From positions 1 to 49,447 of the forward strand of contig CAIMTJ010000056.1 in NCBI GenBank assembly GCA_903844385.1: DNA of 49,447 nt, read 5' to 3'. The position numbers and the translations under genes are program-made. Below, piece by piece: positions 24,715 to 32,567 of the stretch; within the stretch, counting starts at the first letter, position 1, and every line of letters starts with the position of its first letter. The notes beneath the pieces were generated by a model, which was not told where the DNA came from, ran no database searches, and was given only the letters and a program-made list of their open reading frames with translations. The stretch is from an uncultured Burkholderiales bacterium (GTDB taxonomy: Bacteria; Pseudomonadota; Gammaproteobacteria; Burkholderiales; Burkholderiaceae_C).

Positions 24715-25578
24715 ATGTCACACCCAACGCTTGGCTTCAATTTGAAACCAACCCAACATCCCCGCGCTTGGACTTGCACCCTCCAAGGCACCCTGGGCGG
24801 AACTTTTTTGGTGTTGGCTTTGACGTCTTGTGGTGGGGGTGGTACAAATCCACCCACCAACCCTTCTACAACAACCGGTTCAGTGAGCCCTGCGCCCGTG
24901 CCCACAACATCCATTGACTACCCGCACAGTCTGGTGGTTGGAGTGAATGGATTTCAGGACTTGGTACTCACACCCATGGTTTCAGCACCCGCGGTCCTCA
25001 CCGCGCCCAGTGCTTCGCAACTGCTCAAGGCTGGATCGAACTTGGTGCTCACGCAGTACAACAATGCCAATTTACCGGGACTCTCTGTGGCTTGCCTGTC
25101 TGGCGTGGGTAGCACCACCAACATCAACTCCGACATTAATTTGGGGGACTATAGCCAAAGTGCAGCCCTATTGATGAGTGCCAACTGGAATGCCGTCGAC
25201 TCAGTAACGGCTTGGAGTAAAGCGGCCATGAGTGGTGCGAGTTGGCAAGGTTGGGAAGACTGTGGCATCAAACCAGAAGGACTCCCAAGCCCCGCCTCGA
25301 CCTTGGTGCCCAATGCCCAAGGCGGTTACTCTGAAGCCATTTATGATGGCAACCCTGGCACCACGTTCAATGTCTTGGCCAATAATTACTCGGCCAGCCA
25401 AGTGGCCAGCATGCTGTCGGCTTCAGGATTGGTGAGTACAGTCAACCCCAAGAGATCCTTGCTATTGACCTTGAGGGCTTATGCGGACACTGCAGGGCAT
25501 CAAATTTGGGTTGAGATGGGATACCCGTTGACATCCAGCGACCCCACACAGGGATTTGTATCCTTGTATGTCCAGTAA
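24715..25578 (+). CDS. Lipoprotein of unknown function
   Basis: About 287 residues from the ATG at 24715. The N-terminus is long (about 25 polar residues) before a hydrophobic core LQGTLGGTFLVLALTSC, which ends in the lipobox LTSC followed by a Gly-rich stretch, so the protein is anchored through Cys to a membrane. A Pro/Thr/Ser linker comes next, then a domain with LVVGVNGFQDLVLTPMVSAPAVLTAPS and two cysteines (SVACLSG and WEDCGIK) that may form a disulfide. I do not recognise a family. The frame is open back to 24646. It lies downstream of the alpha/beta-hydrolase lipoprotein, separated by a terminator; functional linkage is only suggested. Confidence 0.65.
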   Translation: MSHPTLGFNLKPTQHPRAWTCTLQGTLGGTFLVLALTSCGGGGTNPPTNPSTTTGSVSPAPVPTTSIDYPHSLVVGVNGFQDLVLTPMVSAPAVLTAPSASQLLKAGSNLVLTQYNNANLPGLSVACLSGVGSTTNINSDINLGDYSQSAALLMSANWNAVDSVTAWSKAAMSGASWQGWEDCGIKPEGLPSPASTLVPNAQGGYSEAIYDGNPGTTFNVLANNYSASQVASMLSASGLVSTVNPKRSLLLTLRAYADTAGHQIWVEMGYPLTSSDPTQGFVSLYVQ

Positions 25579-25590
25579 AACCGGCGAACA

Positions 25591-28500
25591 CTACTGAATC
25601 AAGAGCCCCCAGGCTTTTTCCAAACGCTTGACGCTCACTGGCTGAGGGGTTTTGAGCTCTTGCGCAAAAGCGCTCACCCTGAGCTCTTCAAGCAGCCAGC
25701 GAAACTCTAAGCTGCGATCGTCTTGTTGACCTCGCCTGTCCGCAATCCAGCGCCAATAGCGCTGCTCCAAGGGCTTGATCTCAAGGAGCCGAGTTTGGTC
25801 GCGCTTGGGGTCAGCTTTGTACTTGTCGAGCCGCAAGGCAACCGCCTTCAAATACCGTGGCAAATGTTGCCACTGCGCATAAGGTGTCAAACTCAAGAAT
25901 TGCACACTCAAGATGCGCTCGAGTTGACCTTCAATGTCAGAGATCACCTCAGCCGGTGGTTTTAAATCTTTGAGTTTCTTTTTGGCCAATTGCGCCGTCA
26001 CCAAAATCGACTGCGCCAATCGAGCGACTTCTTGGGCAATCAAATTGAGTCGAGAGCGGCCTTCGTTCAAGCGCGACTCAAAGGCTGCAGCGTCTTGGGG
26101 CCAGGGTTGCATCAAGAATGCACGCTCTAGCGCCACATCCAGCAGTTGCGTAAAAAGCTCCTCATTCTTGGCTTTGGGAAACAACTGGATGAAGGCAAAC
26201 CCCATGGCAGTCGCGTCGGGGATGTTTTTCTCCAAATACTTGATTGAATCTTTGAGATGCAGGCGAAAGAGTCGGCGCAAGCCGTGAATGTGTCGCGACT
26301 GCGCCAAGTCAGGTTCATCAAAGACCTCCAAGACCACATGGTCTCCTCGGTCCACGAGCGCTGGGTAGCCAACCAGGGACTGATCGCCTTTGCCAATTTC
26401 CATGATTTCAGGCAACTCACCAAAGCCCCAGGACTTCCACTCGGTCGTGCTGTCCAAGCTCGAAGGCGTGGGAGCACCCAGGGCTTCAGACACGGCGGTG
26501 GGGTTGAGCGGGGAGCCCGAACGCAGCGCTTTGGATCGATCCGCCACTGACAAGGCGCCAGACACTGGCGCTTGAGCGGCCTCGGGTTCGCGTGACTTCA
26601 AGGCCGCCAGTGCTTGAAAAGCACCTCGGGCTTGCGGGCCCAACTGCGCTTTCAAGCTGCCCAAATTGCGACCTTGGGCCAATTGACGGCCGTGCTCATC
26701 GACCACCACAAAGTGACACCAAAAGTGAGGCGACAGCATGTCGGCCTTGAAGTCGGTCGGCTTCAAATCCAAGTCCACACGGGCCTTGACGCGCTTTAAG
26801 AGCGCCGCCATGAGTGAGCCCACACCAAACACATCGTCTTGACCCAACTCATCAAAGAGGGCTTTCGCACTTTGGGGCAAGGGCACCAAGCGTCCTCGAG
26901 GCTTTTGCGGCAGGGTTTTGAGGAGGGCTTGGATTTTGTCTTTGAGCATGCCGGGCACCAACCACTCGGCACGCTCGTCTTGGACTTGGTTGAGGACAAA
27001 TAAGGGCACCGTGATCGACATGCCGTCTCTGGGCGAGCCCGGCTCATGCAAGTACTGAACGGCACAATCCACGCCACCCAAACGCACCGTGGGTGGGAAA
27101 GCGGTGTAGGTCACACTGCTGGCTTGGTGACGCATCAAGTTGTCCCGCGTCATGAGCAGGGGCAGTCTCTCTCGGGCTGCGGGGGTGATTTTGGCTGCAG
27201 CCGCAGAGAACACGCCTGAATCCCTTGGTGTGGTGGGCCTTAATTGTTCCTCGTACCACTTCTCCAGGGTGTGGCCACTGCACACATGCGTAGGCAAATG
27301 CTCATCGTAAAAAGCGTAAATCAATTCATCGTCAACCAAGACGTCTTGGCGGCGAGTTTTATGCTCAATATCGAGGATGTTCTCTACCAACGCTTGATTG
27401 GCCGACAAAAACTCAAGCGTTGTCTCCCACTGACCATGCACCAAGGCTTCCCGGATGAACATCTGCCGAGCCCCGGCCAAATCCACCCGCGCGTAGGGCA
27501 CCTTGCGCCCGTTGTAGACCACCAAGCCGTAAAGCGTGGCACGCTCAAGGGCGGTGACTTGGGCGGTTTTTTTCTCCCAATGCGGATCGAGAAGTTGACG
27601 CTTGAGCAAGTGCGAACCCAACTCTTCGAGCCACTTGGGCTCGATGTTGGCGATTCCTCGACCAAACACCCGGGTGGTCTCGATGATCTCGGAGGCCACC
27701 ACCCACTGGCCCGGTTTTTTTCTAAGCTGCGCGCCCGGGTGTCGATAAAACTTGATCCCCCGAGCACCCAAGTAATGCTCTTCCTCAGGCGGCTTATAGC
27801 CCACGTTGCCCAAGAGTCCTGAGAGCAAGCTCAAATGCAACTGCTCAAAACTCGCGGGATTGACATTCATGCGCCAGCCCTGGTCCTTCACCACTGTCAA
27901 GAGTTGGGTGTAGACGTCACGCCACTCTCTGAGGCGCCTGACGTTGATGAAATTTTGTTTAAGAAGGGACTCAAACTGCCGAACACTCAGGCGCACATGA
28001 GCACCTCCCGCTTGAGCCGCTTGAGCCGCTTGAGCACCTTGAGCCTGGGTCGCCCCGCCTGGCGTGCCAGCCCTGCCCGCTGGCCCCCTCTTGCCCACAG
28101 CGGGTGCCTTGACAGCGATGACTTTGCTCGCTGCCAGGCTTTGTTGGCGCTCCAAGATGCGTTTTTCAGCCGCCCTGTGTTGGGGTGAGAGGGTGGACTT
28201 GAGGGTTGGAGGCGGCACCTGGATGGGGATGAGCGCATTGACTTGCTCAGCCTCGCCAAGACCCCCACTGCCTCCATTGCTGCCTGCCTCAGTACCCTCA
28301 TTGCCCTCAGCAAGCGCGGCTTGAAGGGCGATGGGTTTGTCACCGCGCTGGGTGGCAATCCAATTCCACAAGGTCAAGTAGCCCGAGAACTCGCTGCGGT
28401 CGTCCTTGAACTTGGCGTGGGCTTGATCGGCCGGGCCTTGGGCCGTGATGGGACGGTCTCTCACGTCTTGCACACTCAAGGCCGCCGCAATGATGAGCAC

Positions 28501-29940
28501 CTCGTGAAGAGCGCCCCGGGTTTTGGCCTCCAAGATCATGCGCCCCACCCTGGGGTCGAGAGGCAACTTGGACAACTGCATCCCCAAAGGGGTGAGCTCA
28601 TGCTCATCGTTGACGGCGCCCAGTTCGTTGAGCAGTTGATAGCCATCGGTGATGGCTTTGGGGCGGGGGGGCTCCAAAAAGGCAAAGCGCTCCACATCCC
28701 CCAAGTGCAGCGACTTCATGCGCAAAATCACCCCGGCGAGCGAACTGCGCAAAATCTCCGGATCGGTGAAGGGCGAACGAGCGGCAAAATCTTGCGCATC
28801 AAAAAGACGGATGCAAATACCGTCCGCCACCCGACCGCAACGCCCTGCCCTTTGCGCCGCTGCCGCTTGACTGATGGGCTCGACGAGCAGCTGCTCGACC
28901 TTGCTGCGAAAGCTGTAGCGCTTGACCCGGGCGAGTCCCGAATCGATCACATAACGAATACCGGGCACCGTGAGAGACGTCTCCGCCACGTTGGTGGCCA
29001 AGACCACACGCCGCCCTGAGTGCGGGGCAAAGATGCGTTCTTGCTCCGCGGGGGTGAGTCTGGCAAAGAGCGGCAGCACCTCAGCGCTTGACATCGTGAC
29101 TTGGCTCCTCAGATGCTCTCTCAAGTGATCGGCCGCATCTCGAATTTCACGCTCACCGGGCAAAAACACCAACACGTCGCCTGACTGGTGCGGGTTGCTC
29201 CAGAGTTCATCGAGCGCATCCGCAATGGCCTCATTCATGCCGTAATCACGCTGCTCTTCAAAGGGGCGGTAGCGCACTTCCACGGGAAAAGTGCGGCCCG
29301 AGACCTGGATGATGGGCGCCGGGCCTTTGGCAGACGCAAAGTGTTTGGAAAACCGCTCCGAGTCGATGGTGGCCGAGGTGACGATGATTTTGAGGTCTGG
29401 GCGACGCGGCAAAATCTCGCGCAAGTAGCCCAACAAAAAATCAATGTTCAGACTTCTCTCATGCGCCTCATCAATGATGATGGTGTCGTAGGCCTTGAGC
29501 AAGGGGTCGCCTTGCGTCTCCGCGAGCAAAATACCATCGGTCATGAGTTTGATCGAGGCGTTGGGGCCGAGCTGATCGTTGAATCGCACCTTGTAGCCCA
29601 CCACCTCCCCAGGCGGGGTGTCGAGCTCTTGCGCGATGCGCTTGGCCACCGAGGTCGCCGCAATTCGCCGCGGTTGGGTGTGGCCGATGAGCTTGCCCTT
29701 TTCTCCAGGCGCGGCATTCATGCGACCGCGGCCCAGACTCAAGGCCATTTTGGGCAGTTGTGTGGTTTTTCCGGAACCCGTCTCCCCGCTCACAATGACC
29801 ACGGGGTGGTCTTGGATGGCGCGCATGATCTCCTCTTTACGAAGAGAGACGGGCAAGGAGGGGGGATAATCGAGTTTGAAGGGCAAAATGAACCACGAAG
29901 AAAGCGACAATCGCGTCAAAACAAGTGGAAATGAGTCCAC
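25591..29940 (-). CDS. hrpA: ATP-dependent RNA helicase HrpA
   Basis: A 1449-residue DEAH-box helicase; E. coli HrpA, which rescues stalled ribosomes, has 1300. Walker A SGETGSGKTTQ covers residues 51-61 and the DEAH box is at 157-160. SATIDSERFSKHF, the QRAGRCGRVADGICIRLF motif VI and the ratchet region follow, then the HrpA C-terminal DUF3418 part. The extra length is partly a low-complexity Ala/Gln/Gly-rich insertion near residues 545-655. The start is uncertain: the frame begins at a GTG (29940), a TTG at 29886 just before FKLDYPPSLPVS is an alternative, and relatives usually begin near LPVS. It is divergent from argA. Confidence 0.93.
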   Translation of the reverse strand: MDSFPLVLTRLSLSSWFILPFKLDYPPSLPVSLRKEEIMRAIQDHPVVIVSGETGSGKTTQLPKMALSLGRGRMNAAPGEKGKLIGHTQPRRIAATSVAKRIAQELDTPPGEVVGYKVRFNDQLGPNASIKLMTDGILLAETQGDPLLKAYDTIIIDEAHERSLNIDFLLGYLREILPRRPDLKIIVTSATIDSERFSKHFASAKGPAPIIQVSGRTFPVEVRYRPFEEQRDYGMNEAIADALDELWSNPHQSGDVLVFLPGEREIRDAADHLREHLRSQVTMSSAEVLPLFARLTPAEQERIFAPHSGRRVVLATNVAETSLTVPGIRYVIDSGLARVKRYSFRSKVEQLLVEPISQAAAAQRAGRCGRVADGICIRLFDAQDFAARSPFTDPEILRSSLAGVILRMKSLHLGDVERFAFLEPPRPKAITDGYQLLNELGAVNDEHELTPLGMQLSKLPLDPRVGRMILEAKTRGALHEVLIIAAALSVQDVRDRPITAQGPADQAHAKFKDDRSEFSGYLTLWNWIATQRGDKPIALQAALAEGNEGTEAGSNGGSGGLGEAEQVNALIPIQVPPPTLKSTLSPQHRAAEKRILERQQSLAASKVIAVKAPAVGKRGPAGRAGTPGGATQAQGAQAAQAAQAGGAHVRLSVRQFESLLKQNFINVRRLREWRDVYTQLLTVVKDQGWRMNVNPASFEQLHLSLLSGLLGNVGYKPPEEEHYLGARGIKFYRHPGAQLRKKPGQWVVASEIIETTRVFGRGIANIEPKWLEELGSHLLKRQLLDPHWEKKTAQVTALERATLYGLVVYNGRKVPYARVDLAGARQMFIREALVHGQWETTLEFLSANQALVENILDIEHKTRRQDVLVDDELIYAFYDEHLPTHVCSGHTLEKWYEEQLRPTTPRDSGVFSAAAAKITPAARERLPLLMTRDNLMRHQASSVTYTAFPPTVRLGGVDCAVQYLHEPGSPRDGMSITVPLFVLNQVQDERAEWLVPGMLKDKIQALLKTLPQKPRGRLVPLPQSAKALFDELGQDDVFGVGSLMAALLKRVKARVDLDLKPTDFKADMLSPHFWCHFVVVDEHGRQLAQGRNLGSLKAQLGPQARGAFQALAALKSREPEAAQAPVSGALSVADRSKALRSGSPLNPTAVSEALGAPTPSSLDSTTEWKSWGFGELPEIMEIGKGDQSLVGYPALVDRGDHVVLEVFDEPDLAQSRHIHGLRRLFRLHLKDSIKYLEKNIPDATAMGFAFIQLFPKAKNEELFTQLLDVALERAFLMQPWPQDAAAFESRLNEGRSRLNLIAQEVARLAQSILVTAQLAKKKLKDLKPPAEVISDIEGQLERILSVQFLSLTPYAQWQHLPRYLKAVALRLDKYKADPKRDQTRLLEIKPLEQRYWRWIADRRGQQDDRSLEFRWLLEELRVSAFAQELKTPQPVSVKRLEKAWGLLIQ
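28009..28044 (-). repeat. Nine-base tandem repeat inside hrpA
   Basis: CGCTTGAGC is repeated three times, with a fourth imperfect copy ACCTTGAGC. On the coding strand it encodes an AQA-type Ala/Gln run inside the low-complexity insertion of HrpA. Confidence 0.7.
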
Positions 29941-30078
29941 AATTCGCTATTATCTCATTGGCCGATTTCTCCTATGAAGCCCGCCTGCCTTTGGCCCGAG
30001 CGTTGAAAGCCCAAACAGCAGCCCTGCTCGTGAGAAGTCATTTCGTTTTTCTACCCCATCAAGAACACATCACCCACC

Positions 30079-31467
30079 ATGTCCGCGGTCTTTAACTTCA
30101 CCTTTGTGCCATGGTTTCGCTCCGTGGCGCCTTATATTCACATGCACCGGGGCAAAACCTTTGTGGTCGCGGTGGCGGGAGAAGCCATTCACGCGGGCAA
30201 ACTCCAAAGCATCGTTCAAGACTTGGCCCTCATCCACAGCATGGGGGTCAACATCGTGCTCGTGCATGGATTTCGACCCCAGGTGAACGAGCAATTGTTG
30301 GCCAAAGGCCACCAGCCGCTGTATGCCCGAGGCGTTCGCATCACCGATGAGGTGGCCCTGGACTGTGCTCAAGAAGCGGCGGGCCAGCTGCGCTATGAGA
30401 TTGAAGCGGCCTTTAGCCAAGGACTGCCCAACACCCCCATGGCGGGTGCAACCGTGCGGGTGATCTCGGGCAACTTCATCACCGCCAGGCCCATCGGTAT
30501 TGTTGACGGCGTGGACTACAAGTCTTCGGGGCTCGTGCGCAAAGTTGACATTGAGGGCATCGAGCAAACCCTCAAAGCCGGCTCCTTGGTGCTTTTGTCA
30601 CCCTTTGGGTTTTCACCCACGGGGGAAGCCTTCAATTTGGCCATGGAAGAGGTGGCGACATCGGTGGCCATTGCACTGCAAGCGGACAAACTGATATTTA
30701 TCACCGAAATCCCGGGCCTGAGAGTGCGCCCACTGGAATCCGACGTTGGGGTGCCTGGCAACGCGGCCGATGCTGAGGGTGAGCTCGAAGACAACCCCAT
30801 CGATACCGAGTTGCCCTTGGCCGATGCAGAAAAACTGCTCTTGCAACTCCCGCCCCCCAACAACCCCGAAGATCTGGCCTTTTACCTGCAGCACTGTGTG
30901 AAGGCGTGCAAAGCCGGTGTGGAGAGAAGTCACATCCTGCCCTTCAAGGTCGATGGCGCCCTCTTGCTCGAGGTCTACATGCACGATGGCATTGGTACCA
31001 TGATCGTGGACGAAAAGCTCGAAAGCATCCGAGAAGCCAACCATGAAGATGTGGGGGGGATTTTGCAGCTGATCGAACCGTTCGAGAACGACGGCACCTT
31101 GGTCAAGCGCTCTCGCACCGAGATCGAGCGCGACATTGGCCAGTACACGGTGATCGAGCACGATGGGGTGATCTTTGCCTGTGCAGCACTTTACCCCTAC
31201 GCCGATCACAAAACGGCAGAACTCGCCGCACTGACGGTGGCTCCTGCGGCCCAAGGCCAAGGCGATGGCGAGAAGGTGCTCAAACGCGTCGAGCACCGCG
31301 CGAGATCCATGGGACTCACCAGCCTTTTTGTGCTCACGACCCGCACCATGCACTGGTTCATCAAACGCGGTTTTGTCCCCGTTGAACCCGAATGGCTACC
31401 CGCCGCCCGGCAAAAGAAATACAACACCGAGCGCGGCAGTCGGGTGCTGGTGAAAAAACTGGTCTAA
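30079..31467 (+). CDS. argA: N-acetylglutamate synthase ArgA
   Basis: A 462-residue enzyme that acetylates glutamate with acetyl-CoA, the first step of arginine synthesis in the cytoplasm. An amino-acid-kinase domain occupies about residues 1-290 (VVAVAGEAIHAG, then IVLVHGFRPQVNEQL, GAGATVRV-like MAGATVRVISGNFITARPIG), followed by a GNAT acetyltransferase domain (ESIREANHEDVGGILQLIEPFENDGTLVKRSR, LTVAPAAQGQGDGEKVL). An acidic stretch near residues 220-260 is a family-typical extension. No Shine-Dalgarno is visible. A 53-codon ORF starting at 29931 ends inside the start of argA. In E. coli the homologous enzyme is feedback-inhibited by arginine. Confidence 0.94.
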   Translation: MSAVFNFTFVPWFRSVAPYIHMHRGKTFVVAVAGEAIHAGKLQSIVQDLALIHSMGVNIVLVHGFRPQVNEQLLAKGHQPLYARGVRITDEVALDCAQEAAGQLRYEIEAAFSQGLPNTPMAGATVRVISGNFITARPIGIVDGVDYKSSGLVRKVDIEGIEQTLKAGSLVLLSPFGFSPTGEAFNLAMEEVATSVAIALQADKLIFITEIPGLRVRPLESDVGVPGNAADAEGELEDNPIDTELPLADAEKLLLQLPPPNNPEDLAFYLQHCVKACKAGVERSHILPFKVDGALLLEVYMHDGIGTMIVDEKLESIREANHEDVGGILQLIEPFENDGTLVKRSRTEIERDIGQYTVIEHDGVIFACAALYPYADHKTAELAALTVAPAAQGQGDGEKVLKRVEHRARSMGLTSLFVLTTRTMHWFIKRGFVPVEPEWLPAARQKKYNTERGSRVLVKKLV

Positions 31468-31489
31468 CCCTTCTCTCACAGGCGCTCAC

Positions 31490-31534
31490 CTGTTAATCCG
31501 TAGGTCCCTGGTTCGAGCCCAGGTCGAGGAGCCA
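31490..31534 (+). pseudogene. tRNA-Asn(GTT) 3' fragment (possible attachment site)
   Basis: The 45 bases match the 3' part of a bacterial tRNA-Asn: anticodon loop CTGTTAA with anticodon GTT at 31492-31494, then TCCGTAGG, the T-arm CTGGTTCGAGCCCAG, the acceptor 3' strand GAGGAG and the terminal CCA. The 5' half (acceptor, D-arm) is missing: the bases before the loop do not pair with TCCGT and look unrelated. A terminator hairpin follows at once. The break at the anticodon loop is where tyrosine integrases commonly recombine, so this is probably an attachment-site half or a displaced tRNA end. It cannot work as a tRNA. Confidence 0.8.
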
Positions 31535-31538
31535 CCTA

Positions 31539-31573
31539 AAAAAGCATCATCAAAAGCGATGCTTTTTCCTTTT
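31539..31573 (+). terminator. Terminator behind the tRNA-Asn fragment
   Basis: A ten-base-pair stem AAAAAGCATC / GATGCTTTTT with a nine-base loop is followed by CCTTTT. It probably ended the original tRNA gene and now also ends argA transcripts. Confidence 0.65.
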
Positions 31574-31751
31574 ATGCGCAACTAGTTGTCGCGCTGAGGG
31601 CCTCTGGGTGACTTTTTGCCCTCAAATTTCATCAAGTTATTGCGCGTATATTACACGGCGGTTGGCTTCAGTTAAAAGTCTGAATTGGTTGTAAACAACT
31701 CCCCTTTTAATCTAATCAGGCTGAGCGTCCTAAACACAAAAACTCATTCAA

Positions 31752-32069
31752 TTAAGCCACAAGTGACTGTTTCAATATTGGAGCAGTCGTAGGATTGTTC
31801 TTGAACTTGATTTCAGCCGTCCAAAGATCCAAAGCCTCCTGCATGCGAAGCCAGCTTTCAGGGGTGCCGCCCACTGCTCTTGCAATTCGAATGGCCATCT
31901 CCGCTGTAACTGCTTTTTTCTCGTGAAGTAAGTCTGATACAGTTTGTCGACTGACCATGAGACGCGCAGCAAACTCTCCTTGTGTCCATGCCAGTTCTGG
32001 CAGCACATCCTCACGCAGAACTGCGCCGGGGTGCGTTGGCTTGCGATTGGGGTTTCGTAGAGATCTCAT
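31752..32069 (-). CDS. higA: HigA-type antitoxin, XRE helix-turn-helix
   Basis: A 105-residue antitoxin of the HigA/VapI family. HPGAVLREDVLPELAWTQGEFAARLMVSRQTVSDLLHEKKAVTAEMAIRIARAVGGTPESWLRMQ holds the helix-turn-helix (TQGEFAARLMVSRQTVSDLL) and the family's conserved end. It neutralises the upstream toxin and represses the operon. The ATG overlaps the TGA of the toxin gene by one base (TGATG), so toxin comes first, the usual higBA order. The pair sits between the tRNA-Asn fragment and an MFS gene and is likely of mobile origin. Confidence 0.92.
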   Translation of the reverse strand: MRSLRNPNRKPTHPGAVLREDVLPELAWTQGEFAARLMVSRQTVSDLLHEKKAVTAEMAIRIARAVGGTPESWLRMQEALDLWTAEIKFKNNPTTAPILKQSLVA

Positions 32070-32347
32070 CAGCGATAGTCCTCCAAGTTAACGTTCATGG
32101 CGTCTTCGCCAACAAATTGATATGTGATTCGCCAGTTGCCTGTGACAAAAACTGCGAACTCACCTTTTCGATCACCTTTCAATGCGTGAAACATGTAGCC
32201 AGGCAAGTCCATGTCTTCAGCTTCTTTTGACGCATCCAAACGGTCCAGCATCCTTTCAATACGTGAACCGTACTCAGCAGGAATTCCTTTGTAGCTGCCT
32301 TTGGTGAAGAAAAGCTCCAAACCCTTGTGTTTGAAAGATGTGATCAT
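32069..32347 (-). CDS. higB: HigB/RelE-type toxin
   Basis: A 92-residue toxin of the RelE/HigB superfamily, a ribosome-dependent mRNA endonuclease. The family pattern is complete: ITSFKHKGLELFFTKGSYKGIP at the start, ERMLDRLDASKEAEDMDLPGYMFHALKGDRKGEFAVFVTGNWRITYQF and the closing VNLEDYR. It is followed directly by its antitoxin. The promoter immediately before the gene places the -10 only nine bases from the ATG, so the transcript may start at or next to the start codon. Confidence 0.93.
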   Translation of the reverse strand: MITSFKHKGLELFFTKGSYKGIPAEYGSRIERMLDRLDASKEAEDMDLPGYMFHALKGDRKGEFAVFVTGNWRITYQFVGEDAMNVNLEDYR

Positions 32348-32355
32348 TGATGCCG

Positions 32356-32396
32356 ATTGTAAACAAGTAGTTTACAATGTCAAGTTAAACTTGACA
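32356..32396 (-). promoter_or_regulatory. higBA promoter with two palindromic operators
   Basis: On the minus strand TTGACA (32383-32378) and TACAAT (32361-32356) are separated by 16 bases, a near-consensus promoter. Two perfect inverted repeats cover it: ATTGTAAAC / GTTTACAAT (32356-32364 and 32370-32378, spacer 5) over the -10 and TGTCAAGTT / AACTTGACA (32378-32386 and 32388-32396, one-base centre) over the -35. These are probable HigA binding sites for autoregulation. Confidence 0.75.
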
Positions 32397-32541
32397 TCCA
32401 ATACCCTTAAAATAAAAGTTCGAGCTCTGCTATTGGAGCCAAATAAAGCAAATTTCTTCGTTACACGTTTGGTTACACGCCGCCAAAATAGTCGTTTAAC
32501 GATTTGATTTTATTGGGTTAATTTACAGCTGCCTACGCTGT

Positions 32542-32567
32542 GTGCTTTAAGGTTGTGCTTTAAGGTT
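32542..32567. repeat. 13-base tandem duplication at the end of the MFS gene
   Basis: GTGCTTTAAGGTT occurs twice in tandem, followed by a partial third copy. The stop codon of the MFS gene (32560-32562) lies inside the second copy. Confidence 0.7.

Noticed and set aside
28243-29934. Plus-strand ORFs of 258 and 248 residues inside the hrpA region
   Set aside because: They are antisense to the conserved helicase motifs of hrpA in a GC-rich region and show no family features.
31480-31534. A complete tRNA-Asn gene
   Set aside because: Only the part from the anticodon loop to the CCA is present. The preceding bases do not form the anticodon stem, D-arm or acceptor strand.
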